Of a stretch of DNA of 11,596 nucleotides, positions 1 through 7,873 are shown piece by piece. How positions within the stretch are numbered: the first letter of the stretch is position 1; every line of letters starts with the position of its first letter. The notes beneath the pieces are model-generated. The model searched no databases, was not told where the DNA came from, and saw only the letters and a list, made by a program, of their open reading frames with translations. This DNA comes from Desulfobulbus sp. (GTDB taxonomy: Bacteria; Pseudomonadota; Gammaproteobacteria; Burkholderiales; Rhodocyclaceae). Made by a program: the position numbers and the translations under genes. Location of the stretch: contig WQUQ01000188.1 of assembly GCA_009782025.1 (NCBI GenBank), forward strand, positions 1 to 11,596, written 5' to 3'.

Positions 1-34
1 ATTGAATATTTCGCACCTTACCGTGAGGCCGGGT

Positions 35-1987
35 ATGTCGCTCGTCAATCAATTTGCCGCCTATGCCGATTGGCGCGCTGGACTATCGTCCCATATCGGC
101 CAGTTCCGCCAGTGGCTTGGCGAAAACGAATTGTCCGACGCCCAGGTCGACCTGCGCCTTTCCCAGTTGCTCGAACGCTTGCGCGAGGATCGCCTCAACG
201 TCGCCTTCGTCGCCGAGTTCTCGCGCGGCAAGTCGGAACTCATCAACGCCATCTTTTTCGCCGAATACGGCACCCGCATGCTGCCCTCGTCGGCCGGCCG
301 CACCACGATGTGTCCGACCGAGTTGCTGTACGACGCCGCCAAGCCGCCCGGCATCGAACTGCTGCCGATCGAGACGCGCGCCGCCAGTTCGGGCATTGCC
401 GAATACAAGCGCTTTCCCGAGGAATGGAAAGTCATCGCTTTCGATGTCGAAGCGCCGGACACGATGCAGGATGCGCTGCGCCAGGTCAGCGAAACGATCC
501 GCGTCACGCCCGCGGAGGCGACCCGCCTCGGTTTCTCGGTCGGCGCCGACGACCTCGATTTCTACCGGATCGACGATGACGGCCAGGTCGAAATACCGCG
601 CTGGCGTCATGCCGTCATCAACTTCCCGCACCCCTTGCTCAAACAGGGCCTGATTATTCTCGACACGCCCGGCCTCAACGCCATCGGCGCCGAGCCGGAG
701 TTGACCCTGTCGCTCTTGCCGAACGCCCATGCCGTGCTGTTCATCCTCGGCGCCGACACCGGCGTCACGCAGTCGGACATGACCATCTGGCGCGACCACA
801 TCCGCGCCGGCGGCACCGCCCGGCGCGGCTGCATGGTCGTGCTCAACAAGATCGACGGGCAGTGGGACGAACTGAAAACCACCGCGGAAATCGACGCCGA
901 AATTCAACGCCAGGTCGACACCAGCGCCAACCTGCTCGATCTGCCGCCGAGCCAGGTCTTTCCGGTCTCGGCGCAAAAGGGACTGGTCGCCAAGATCACC
1001 GGCGACGCCGCCCTGCTCGAACGCAGCCGGCTCGAACGGCTGGAGACGGCGCTGTCCGGGGAACTGATTCCGGCCAAGCGCGACATCGTCTGCGACAACA
1101 CCGAGAGCGAATTCGGCGATGTCAACCGGACCGTGCGCGGCTTGCTCGCTGCCCGCCTGGCGGGCCTGCGCGAGCAACTGGCCGAATTGACCGAACTGCG
1201 TGGCAAGAACAAGGGCGTCGTCGAATACATGATGGGCAAGGTGCGCGCCGAGAAGGAGGAATTCGAGGCCGGCCTGCAACGCTATTACGCCGTGCGCAGC
1301 GTGTTCTCGACGCTGACCAACAAACTGTTCAGCCACCTCGGCCTCGACACGCTGCGGCAATTGACGCATGAAACCCGCGCCGTGATGCTCGAAGCCACGT
1401 TCTCCACAGCGCTGTCGGGCGCCATGAAGCGCTTCTTCGCCCAGGCGCGCCAGGCGCTGACCCGCTCAAACCAGGAGGTCAACGAGATTCTGGCGATGAT
1501 GGCGGCGGTCTACAAGCGCTTCGCCGTCGAGCACGGACTCAAGCTGGGAACGCCGACGACCTTTTCATTGCTGCGTTACCAGAAGGAACTCGACCGCCTG
1601 GAAATCTGGTGCGGTAATCATCTGAACACCGTGGTCAGCCTGATGACGACAGACAAGAAGAACATCACCCAGAAATTTTTCGAGGAAGTGGCATTGCAGG
1701 CTCGTCACGCTTTCGAGCACGCCAACCGCGATGCCGAGACCTGGCTCAAGGCGATCATGGCGCCGATGGAAACCCAGGTCCGCGAGCACCAGATCCAGTT
1801 GAAACGGCGGCTGGAAAGCATCAAGCGCATCCACCAGGCAACCGACACGCTGGAAGACCGGATCAGCGAACTGGATGGCGTCGAGGAGGATCTGTTGCAG
1901 CAGATCGAGGAACTCAATGTGCTTGCCGCTCGCATCGGCGAACTGCTGCGGCCGGCCGAAACGACAACGGAGCGCGAGGCTGCCTGA
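35..1987 (+). CDS. Dynamin-family GTPase (bacterial dynamin-like protein)
   Basis: Large GTPase of the dynamin superfamily, 650 aa from the ATG at 35. A variant P-loop AEFSRGKS lies at residues 60-67, followed by a conserved Thr in a GRTTMCPT segment near 91 (switch I), the G3 motif DTPG at 210-213, the G4 motif NKID at 271-274, and SAQKG near 312-316. After the G domain comes a long helical region, with a Glu/Leu-rich, coiled-coil-like tail over the last 60 residues. There is no obvious signal peptide or transmembrane segment. Family members remodel or tether membranes; the exact role here is unknown. The frame is open to the window edge, with a TTG at 2, but I chose 35 because GTGAGG (23-28) sits 6 bases upstream and because the sequence from MSLVNQF onwards resembles relatives as I remember them. 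The gene converges on the ferredoxin gene. The family call is firm; the precise function is not. Confidence 0.88.
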   Translation: MSLVNQFAAYADWRAGLSSHIGQFRQWLGENELSDAQVDLRLSQLLERLREDRLNVAFVAEFSRGKSELINAIFFAEYGTRMLPSSAGRTTMCPTELLYDAAKPPGIELLPIETRAASSGIAEYKRFPEEWKVIAFDVEAPDTMQDALRQVSETIRVTPAEATRLGFSVGADDLDFYRIDDDGQVEIPRWRHAVINFPHPLLKQGLIILDTPGLNAIGAEPELTLSLLPNAHAVLFILGADTGVTQSDMTIWRDHIRAGGTARRGCMVVLNKIDGQWDELKTTAEIDAEIQRQVDTSANLLDLPPSQVFPVSAQKGLVAKITGDAALLERSRLERLETALSGELIPAKRDIVCDNTESEFGDVNRTVRGLLAARLAGLREQLAELTELRGKNKGVVEYMMGKVRAEKEEFEAGLQRYYAVRSVFSTLTNKLFSHLGLDTLRQLTHETRAVMLEATFSTALSGAMKRFFAQARQALTRSNQEVNEILAMMAAVYKRFAVEHGLKLGTPTTFSLLRYQKELDRLEIWCGNHLNTVVSLMTTDKKNITQKFFEEVALQARHAFEHANRDAETWLKAIMAPMETQVREHQIQLKRRLESIKRIHQATDTLEDRISELDGVEEDLLQQIEELNVLAARIGELLRPAETTTEREAA

Positions 1988-2001
1988 AACGGCCTCGACG
2001 G

Positions 2002-2038
2002 GCAACAAAAACCCGCGCCAGACGCGGGTTTTTGTTGC
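2002..2038. terminator. Bidirectional factor-independent terminator
   Basis: A perfect 16-bp inverted repeat (arms 2002-2017 and 2023-2038) with a 5-base loop CCAGA. The GC-rich stem core CCCGCG/CGCGGG is flanked by a run of A on the left and T on the right, so a U-tract follows the stem on either strand. It lies 14 bases after the GTPase stop and 15 bases beyond the ferredoxin stop, as expected for a shared terminator between convergent genes. Confidence 0.92.
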
Positions 2039-2053
2039 TACGGCGGCGCTCGT

Positions 2054-2818
<765 letters not shown>

Positions 2819-2822
<4 letters not shown>

Positions 2823-3358
2823 GCCAACCGCCGCAACAGGTGAAAATGAACTTCCCCCGCCTGGCCCTGGCGGATGGTTCGCCAGTCGCCAAGCGCTGTG
2901 ATGTCGTGTTCCGCCTCGACGTAAATCGCCGCATCCTCATTCAGAACCGCCGGTAAAACCCCCTCCAGGCGGTCGATCCAGCCGGATTGATAAGGCGGAT
3001 CGAGAAAAATCAGGTCGAATTTCGCTTGGGTCGAAGCGAGATATTGTAGCGCATCCCCGCGCACGATCTCTACCGTCGGCGGTTTTTGCAGCAAAGCGTA
3101 ATTTTCTTGCAGCGCCGCCAGCGCGCGCGGCGCTTTTTCCACCATCACCACCCGCGCCGCGCCGCGCGAAGCGGCCTCGAAACCGAGCGCGCCGCTACCG
3201 GCGAACAGGTCGAGGCAGTGCTGGCCATCGAGTGCCTGACCCAGCCAGTTGAACAGCGTTTCACGCACACGATCCGGCGTCGGACGCAGACCTTCGCTGT
3301 CGGGAAATTTCAGCAGACGGCGGCGAAAACGGCCGCCGATGATGCGGACGGTGTTCAA
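2819..3358 (-). CDS. rsmD: 16S rRNA (guanine(966)-N(2))-methyltransferase
   Basis: SAM-dependent N2-methylation of G966 in 16S rRNA, acting on assembling 30S subunits. The 179-aa protein has the family N-terminus [13 protein letters not shown] (4-16), the [15 protein letters not shown] block (25-39), SAM-binding motif [11 protein letters not shown] (50-59), an acidic residue ending the second strand (E74), and catalytic motif IV DPPY (120-123). The start is TTG at 3358-3356. The conserved VRIIGG begins only three residues later and no ATG or GTG is suitably placed. The TTG overlaps the upstream M16 stop as TTGA and lacks a Shine-Dalgarno. It is followed by coaD with the same kind of overlap. 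Identity is secure; the start is inferred from family alignment. Confidence 0.96.
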
Positions 3359-4668
3359 TCGGCGGCGACGGTCACGATGCGCAGCGCCTGCGGCTGGACG
3401 TGGCGGGCGAAGGCGGCCTTGACCTCGGCGGCGGTGACGGCCTTGACCCGTTCCTGGTAACGGTCGAGGTAATCGAACGGCAAGCCGTAGAAGCCGATGA
3501 CCGCGACGTTGTCGAGAATCTTGCGGTTGCTGTCCAGACGCAACGGGAAGCTGCCGCTCAGGTTGGCCTTGGCGGCGGCCAGTTCCGCCTCGCTCGGGCC
3601 GTCGGCGAGGAAGCGGTCGAGCGTCTCAAGCACCAGCCCGATGGCCTCGCCGGCCTGGCTGCGCTTGGTCTGCAAGCCGATCTGGAAGGGGCCGGCCTGC
3701 TTCAGCGGCATGAAGTAGCTGTACACGCTGTAGGCGTAGCCGCGCTTTTCGCGCACTTCCTGCATCAGACGCGAGACGAAGCCGCCGCCGCCGAGCGTGT
3801 AATTGCCGACCAGCAGCGGGAAGAAGTCGGGGTTGCCGCGCTCGATGGCCGGCAGGCCGAGGTGGATATGCGCCTGCGTCGCCGGATGGGCGATGGCCGT
3901 GGTGCCGCCCGCCCCGACCGCCGGGGCCGGCGGCAGCGGAATCGCTGCGCCGGGCGGCAGACTGGCGGCAATCTGCTCGGCGATCTGTTCCGCCTCGCCC
4001 CGCGACAGGTCGCCGACCAGCGTGATGCTGGCGTTGGCGGCGGTGTAGTGGCGGGCATGGAAGGCGGCCAGATCGTCGCGGCTCAGGGTGGCGACCGATT
4101 CCGGCGTCGCCTGGCGGCCGTAGGGATGATCCGGGTAGAGGGCGGCCCAGAACGCCTTGCCGGCGATGCTGTCGGGCCGGGTCATGGCCTCCTTGAGGCC
4201 GGCGATGGTGCGCGTTTTCTCGCGTTCGAGAATGGCGGCCTCGAAGCGCGGCTGGGCGAGCGCCGTGCGCAGGATGTCGATGGCCGCCGCCTGCTTGTCC
4301 GGGGCCGACAGGGTGCGCAGGGAGACGCTGGCGCGATCGGTGTCGACGCCGCCGCCCAACTGCGCGCCGATGTCGGCCAGTTCCTCGGCGATGGCGGTTT
4401 CGTCGCGAGAACCCGCGCCAAGATCGAGCAGGGCGTGGGTCAGGGCGGCGAGGCCGGATTTGCCGGCCGGGTCGAACATCGAGCCGGCGGCGAAATCGAC
4501 CTGAATATCGAGCATCGGCAAGCCGCGGCTGGCGACGAACTGGACGCGCGCGCCAGCGGCGGTGGTCCAGTGTTCGATGGCGACGCCGGCGGCAGCCGGC
4601 AGGGCGGCGAGCAAGACGAGGAATATGGTCAACAGACGAAAAAACGGACGGATCATGGCGCGGCTCAT
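3355..4668 (-). CDS. M16 family peptidase-like protein, non-catalytic partner
   Basis: 437-aa M16 (insulinase/MPP-type) protein with an N-terminal hydrophobic signal segment (about residues 7-27, ending LPAAAG), so probably exported to the periplasm. The zinc motif is degenerate: where HxxEH is expected the sequence is HALLD (78-82), keeping the first His but losing the catalytic Glu and second His. The C-terminal half carries the Arg/Tyr substrate-binding pair typical of the non-catalytic M16B partner (R300 and Y311 in SRLMQEVREKRGYAY). It begins directly after the catalytic paralogue, with TGATG stop/start overlap. A second ATG at 4656 (Met5) is a possible start. It most likely forms a heterodimer with the upstream gene product; the substrate is unknown. 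Confidence 0.92.
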   Translation of the reverse strand: MSRAMIRPFFRLLTIFLVLLAALPAAAGVAIEHWTTAAGARVQFVASRGLPMLDIQVDFAAGSMFDPAGKSGLAALTHALLDLGAGSRDETAIAEELADIGAQLGGGVDTDRASVSLRTLSAPDKQAAAIDILRTALAQPRFEAAILEREKTRTIAGLKEAMTRPDSIAGKAFWAALYPDHPYGRQATPESVATLSRDDLAAFHARHYTAANASITLVGDLSRGEAEQIAEQIAASLPPGAAIPLPPAPAVGAGGTTAIAHPATQAHIHLGLPAIERGNPDFFPLLVGNYTLGGGGFVSRLMQEVREKRGYAYSVYSYFMPLKQAGPFQIGLQTKRSQAGEAIGLVLETLDRFLADGPSEAELAAAKANLSGSFPLRLDSNRKILDNVAVIGFYGLPFDYLDRYQERVKAVTAAEVKAAFARHVQPQALRIVTVAAD

Positions 4669-6029
4669 CAGTGGCGGGTCGGCAAGGTTGGGCGATGCGG
4701 CTTGCTGTCCAGCGGTTGCGGGTCGAGCACGCCGATGGTCAGCGTGTCGTCATTGAAATACTTGCCGGCCACCGCCTGCACCTCGGCGGCGCTGACCGCC
4801 TGGAGTTTTTCCCGCATGCGGTCGAGCAGGCGGTAGGAGAGGCCGACCGCTTCGATCTGGCCGATTTCCATGGCCTGACCGAACACCGAATCGAGTTTGT
4901 ACACCTCGCTGGCCAGCAGTTGCGCCTTGGCCCGCTTCAATTCGGCGTCACTGACGCCCTCCTGGCGCACGCGCGCGATCTCGGCGCGCAAGGCCGCTTC
5001 GAGATCGGCCACCGTCTTGCCGGCGGAGGGCGTGCCGGAGAGGTAGAACATGCCCGGCCCGCGCGCCGTGGTGTCGTAATCGACGCCCGCCGACAGCGCC
5101 ACCTTGTCCTCGCGCACCAGTTTTTTGTTGAAGCGGGCGGCATCGTGGCCATCGAGAATGGCGGCCAACATTTGCAGCGCGTAAGGGTCGCTGTCCTTGT
5201 CGATGTCGCGCAGCACCGGCGCCTTGTAGCCCATGACCAGCATCGGCAGTTCGGCCGGGGCCTTGACCGTGATGTGGCGCGGCCCTTCCTGGAGCGGCTC
5301 GGCCGTGATCCGGCGTTGTGGCAGCGGGCGGCTGGCGAGCGGGCCGTAATATTTTTTCGCCAGCGCAAAAACCTCGTTGTGGTCGACGTCGCCGGAGATC
5401 ACCACATAAGCGTTGTTGGGCACGTACCAGGCGTCATACCAGGCTCTCGCGTCGGCGGCGGTCATGGCCTCCAGATCGCTCATCCAGCCGATGATCGGCC
5501 GCCGGTACGGGTGGGCCATGAAGGCGACGGCGTTCATCTGCTCGAACAGCTTGGCGTGCGGGTTGTCGTCGGTGCGCATGCGGCGCTCCTCCATGACCAC
5601 CTTGATTTCCTGGGCGAATTCCTTGGGATCGACATTGAGGTGGCGCATGCGGTCGGCCTCGAGCTGCATCATCTCGGCCAGTTTTTCCTTCGGGATCTGC
5701 TGGAAGTAGGCCGTGTAATCGCGGCTGGTAAAAGCGTTGTCGCGACCGCCGGCAGCGGCTACGCGCTTGCTGAATTCGCCCGGCCCGACGCTCGGCGTCC
5801 CTTTGAACATCATGTGTTCGAGCACGTGGGCGACGCCGGAACTGCCATCGGTTTCGTCCATGCCGCCGATCCGGTACCAGACCATCTGGACGGCGGTCGG
5901 CGCCCGGCGATCCTCCTTGACGATGATGCGCAGACCGTTGTCCAGCGTGGTTTCGTAAGGGTTGGCCAAGGCCGCGCCGAGCAGCCAGGGGCCAAGCAAG
6001 GCAATGAGAAGTTGAAGTCGTATGCGCAT
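4668..6029 (-). CDS. M16 family zinc metallopeptidase, catalytic subunit
   Basis: 453-aa secreted or periplasmic M16 peptidase. The N-terminus MRIRLQLLIALLGPWLLGAA is a signal peptide, with likely cleavage near ALA-NP (residues 20-24). The zinc and catalytic motif HVLEH is intact at 68-72, followed by MMFKGT; the distal Glu ligand is expected in EIKVVMEE (141-148). A second M16 domain fills the C-terminal half but lacks the clear Arg/Tyr pair seen in the neighbouring paralogue (local sequence ARFNKKLVREDKVALSAG). This is the first gene of the minus-strand operon, preceded by a candidate sigma70 promoter (6085-6113). The Shine-Dalgarno is weak. The substrate is unknown; family members degrade peptides or misfolded fragments. 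Confidence 0.94.
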   Translation of the reverse strand: MRIRLQLLIALLGPWLLGAALANPYETTLDNGLRIIVKEDRRAPTAVQMVWYRIGGMDETDGSSGVAHVLEHMMFKGTPSVGPGEFSKRVAAAGGRDNAFTSRDYTAYFQQIPKEKLAEMMQLEADRMRHLNVDPKEFAQEIKVVMEERRMRTDDNPHAKLFEQMNAVAFMAHPYRRPIIGWMSDLEAMTAADARAWYDAWYVPNNAYVVISGDVDHNEVFALAKKYYGPLASRPLPQRRITAEPLQEGPRHITVKAPAELPMLVMGYKAPVLRDIDKDSDPYALQMLAAILDGHDAARFNKKLVREDKVALSAGVDYDTTARGPGMFYLSGTPSAGKTVADLEAALRAEIARVRQEGVSDAELKRAKAQLLASEVYKLDSVFGQAMEIGQIEAVGLSYRLLDRMREKLQAVSAAEVQAVAGKYFNDDTLTIGVLDPQPLDSKPHRPTLPTRH

Positions 6030-6045
6030 GGGGATAGGTGCTCTC

Positions 6046-6054
6046 TGCTAAAAT
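6046..6054 (+). promoter_or_regulatory. Candidate extended -10 promoter for ftsY
   Basis: TGCTAAAAT fits the extended -10 form TGnTATAAT with one mismatch. No convincing -35 lies 16-18 bases upstream, which extended -10 promoters can tolerate. It would give a leader of about 75 bases to the ftsY ATG at 6137, and its transcript would cross the oppositely directed M16 promoter region. Assigned by eye only. Confidence 0.35.
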
Positions 6055-6084
6055 CTGGGGCTGATTTGCTTTGATTCGCACGGC

Positions 6085-6113
6085 ATCTTAACGGCTTGCC
6101 GCCTGCTTGTCAG
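6085..6113 (-). promoter_or_regulatory. Candidate sigma70 promoter for the M16-rsmD-coaD-fdx operon
   Basis: On the minus strand, CTGACA (6113-6108, 5 of 6 matches to TTGACA) is followed after exactly 17 bases by TAAGAT (6090-6085, 4 of 6 matches to TATAAT). This would start transcription near 6078 and leave an untranslated leader of about 50 bases before the M16 ATG at 6029. Assigned by eye only. Confidence 0.45.
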
Positions 6114-6136
6114 CCTGCCCTGAGACCCCAGTTTCC

Positions 6137-7132
6137 ATGTTCAGTTTCCTGAAAAAAACCGCGCCGGATGTCAAGGACGAATCCGCCGCCGCTTCTGCAC
6201 CCACGCCTGCTGCGCCCTCGTGGCGCGAACGCCTGTTCCAGGGCTTGGCCCGCACCCGCGCCCAGTGGGGCGGCAAGCTCAAGTCGATCTTCGCCCGCGG
6301 CAAGGTCGACGACGAATTGCTCGAAGAACTGGAAAGCCTGTTGCTCACTTCGGATGTTGGCATCGAAGCGACCACTCACTTGCTCGACGAATTGAAGAAA
6401 GCCGCCAAACGCGACAAGCTGGAAACGCCCGAGGCGATCCAGCAGGCGCTGGCCGCAGCGCTGCTCGAAACCCTGCAACCGCTGGAACAGCCGCTCGAAA
6501 TCGGCAGCGATCATGGTAACCATCGGCCCTACGTCATCATGATCGCCGGCGTCAACGGCGCGGGCAAGACGACTTCCATCGGCAAACTCGCCAAATATTT
6601 CCAGAGCCAGGGCAAAAGCGTGCTGCTGGCCGCCGGCGACACCTTCCGCGCCGCCGCCCGCGAGCAGTTGCAAACCTGGGGCGAGCGCAACAACGTCACG
6701 GTCATCGCCCAGGAATCAGGCGACCCGGCAGCGGTGATCTACGACGCCATCTCCGCCGCCAAAGCGCGCAACATCGACATCGTGCTGGCCGACACCGCCG
6801 GGCGGCTCCCCACCCAACTGCACCTGATGGAAGAAATCGCCAAAGTCCGCCGGGTGATTCAAAAAGTGGAGCCGGACGGCCCGCACGAGACGCTCCTGGT
6901 GCTCGACGCCAACATCGGCCAAAACGCGCTGGCCCAAGTCAGGGCCTTCGACAAGGCCATCCACGTCACCGGCCTCATCGTCACCAAACTCGACGGCACC
7001 GCCAAGGGCGGCGTTATTGCAGCCATCGCCCGCCAATGCCCGAAACCGATCCGCTTCATCGGCATCGGCGAGCAGATTGACGATCTGCGGCCTTTTTCGG
7101 CCAGGGATTTTGTTGAGGCGTTGTTTGAGTAA
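6137..7132 (+). CDS. ftsY: Signal recognition particle receptor FtsY (SRP GTPase)
   Basis: Membrane-associated GTPase that docks SRP-ribosome complexes at the Sec translocon for co-translational insertion. From the ATG at 6137 it is 331 aa: a short A region (about 1-45, beginning MFSFLKK, acidic/Ala-Pro rich and much shorter than in E. coli), a helical N domain (about 45-125), then the G domain. The G domain has GVNGAGKT (138-145), the SRP-family insertion DTFRAAAREQL (168-178), DTAGR (219-223), TKLD (283-286) and GTAKGG (287-292). The frame extends upstream to a TTG at 6107, but the ATG gives the usual FtsY N-terminus. The ribosome binding site is weak. It is divergent from the M16 operon and followed by vapBC and ftsEX. 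Confidence 0.97.
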   Translation: MFSFLKKTAPDVKDESAAASAPTPAAPSWRERLFQGLARTRAQWGGKLKSIFARGKVDDELLEELESLLLTSDVGIEATTHLLDELKKAAKRDKLETPEAIQQALAAALLETLQPLEQPLEIGSDHGNHRPYVIMIAGVNGAGKTTSIGKLAKYFQSQGKSVLLAAGDTFRAAAREQLQTWGERNNVTVIAQESGDPAAVIYDAISAAKARNIDIVLADTAGRLPTQLHLMEEIAKVRRVIQKVEPDGPHETLLVLDANIGQNALAQVRAFDKAIHVTGLIVTKLDGTAKGGVIAAIARQCPKPIRFIGIGEQIDDLRPFSARDFVEALFE

Positions 7133-7183
7133 ACGTTGTAGTGGATGACTCAAACCGCCATTCCAACCTTCCGGTGGCGTTGG

Positions 7184-7211
7184 GTGCGCTGTCTGTGTAG
7201 AATCACGCACA
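7184..7211 (+). promoter_or_regulatory. Candidate vapBC promoter -10 with overlapping operator dyads
   Basis: TAGAAT at 7198-7203 resembles a -10 box, 20 bases before the vapB ATG; a recognisable -35 at the right spacing is lacking. Two inverted repeats overlap it: GTGCG (7184-7188) with CGCAC (7206-7210), and TGTG (7194-7197) with CACA (7208-7211). VapB-type antitoxins repress their own operon by binding such palindromes, so this is a reasonable operator candidate, but the arms are short and could arise by chance. Confidence 0.3.
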
Positions 7212-7222
7212 AGGAGTTACAC

Positions 7223-7426
7223 ATGGCTACCAACCTGGCAATCGATCCGAACATCCTCGAACGAGCCGTTCAAGTCAGTGGCGAGCGCACGAAAAGAGCC
7301 ACCGTCACCAAGGCGTTACTGGAGTTCATTGCCCGCCGGGAACAGCAGCGGGTGGCGGATCTGTTCGGGAAATTCGAGTGGGATACATCGTTCGACTACA
7401 AGGCGGAACGGTCGCGTAGCCAATGA
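7223..7426 (+). CDS. vapB: VapB-family type II antitoxin
   Basis: 67-aa protein resembling the VapB antitoxin family formerly annotated as DUF2191. It has a short N-terminal strand TNLAIDPN (3-10), then helices with the typical TKRATVTKALLEFIARR segment (23-39), forming a ribbon-helix-helix-like DNA-binding dimer, and a C-terminal toxin-wrapping tail with FGKFEWDTSFDYK (48-60). It should neutralise VapC and repress its own operon. The start is the ATG at 7223, with a near-ideal ribosome binding site AAGGAG (7211-7216) 6 bases upstream; the frame extends to an ATG at 7145 but that has no support. The stop overlaps the vapC start as ATGA, the classic toxin-antitoxin arrangement. Local GC looks lower than in the flanking ftsY and ftsE genes, consistent with acquisition. 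Confidence 0.9.
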   Translation: MATNLAIDPNILERAVQVSGERTKRATVTKALLEFIARREQQRVADLFGKFEWDTSFDYKAERSRSQ

Positions 7427-7827
7427 CCCTTCTCGTCGATACCAGTGTTTGGTCGCTGGCGCTTCGCCGCGACATTCAGGCCAGCGAACCGCAGGTGCAG
7501 CAACTCAAGAAGGCGTTGCTGGGTTCAGAAATCATCGTTACGACCGGGCTGATTCTGCAGGAACTTTTACAGGGTTTCCTCGGCCCCAGGGCGCAGACCC
7601 AGATTGTCGAACGCTTTGCCGCCTTGCCGCTCCTCCAGCCTGACCGGGATGACCACATCAACGCAGCGATCTTGCGCAACACCTGCCGCCGTGCAGGCGT
7701 CCAACTCGGTACCGTCGACGCTTTGCTGGCACAGCTTTGTATTCGGCACGATGTGATACTGCTTACGACCGACAAGGATTTCACACGGGCCACTGAGCAT
7801 TGCCCGCTCCGCGTATGGTCAGCCTGA
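7423..7827 (+). CDS. vapC: VapC-family PIN-domain ribonuclease toxin
   Basis: 134-aa PIN-domain protein. The acidic Mg2+/Mn2+ site is complete: D6 in LLVDTSVW, E47 in GLILQELLQG, D99 in GTVDALLAQL and D117 in TTDKDF (with D119 nearby). VapC toxins are endoribonucleases that typically cut tRNA or rRNA when the antitoxin is degraded; the specific target cannot be read from the sequence. It is translationally coupled to vapB through ATGA. All catalytic residues are present, so there is no sign that the toxin is inactive. It sits between ftsY and ftsE, where it is not part of the usual gene order. Confidence 0.93.
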   Translation: MTLLVDTSVWSLALRRDIQASEPQVQQLKKALLGSEIIVTTGLILQELLQGFLGPRAQTQIVERFAALPLLQPDRDDHINAAILRNTCRRAGVQLGTVDALLAQLCIRHDVILLTTDKDFTRATEHCPLRVWSA

Positions 7828-7873
7828 GTTGCACTCAACCCGAACGAATTCACCGCCGCCTTACCCCTTATCC

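Noticed and set aside
83..1369. 428-codon minus-strand open frame inside the dynamin-like gene
   Set aside because: The opposite strand encodes a well-motified GTPase; this frame is Gly/Ala/Arg/Gln-rich without family features.
3400..6074. Two long plus-strand open frames (3400-4836 and 4671-6074) antisense to the M16 genes
   Set aside because: They mirror the minus-strand M16 genes, have low-complexity Gly/Arg/Asp/His-rich translations typical of high-GC shadow frames, and show no recognisable domain or start signal.
7145..7222. Extended vapB start at the ATG at 7145
   Set aside because: No ribosome binding site, an N-terminal extension foreign to the family, and it would place the -10-like box and operator dyads inside the gene. 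The ATG at 7223 has AAGGAG at ideal spacing.
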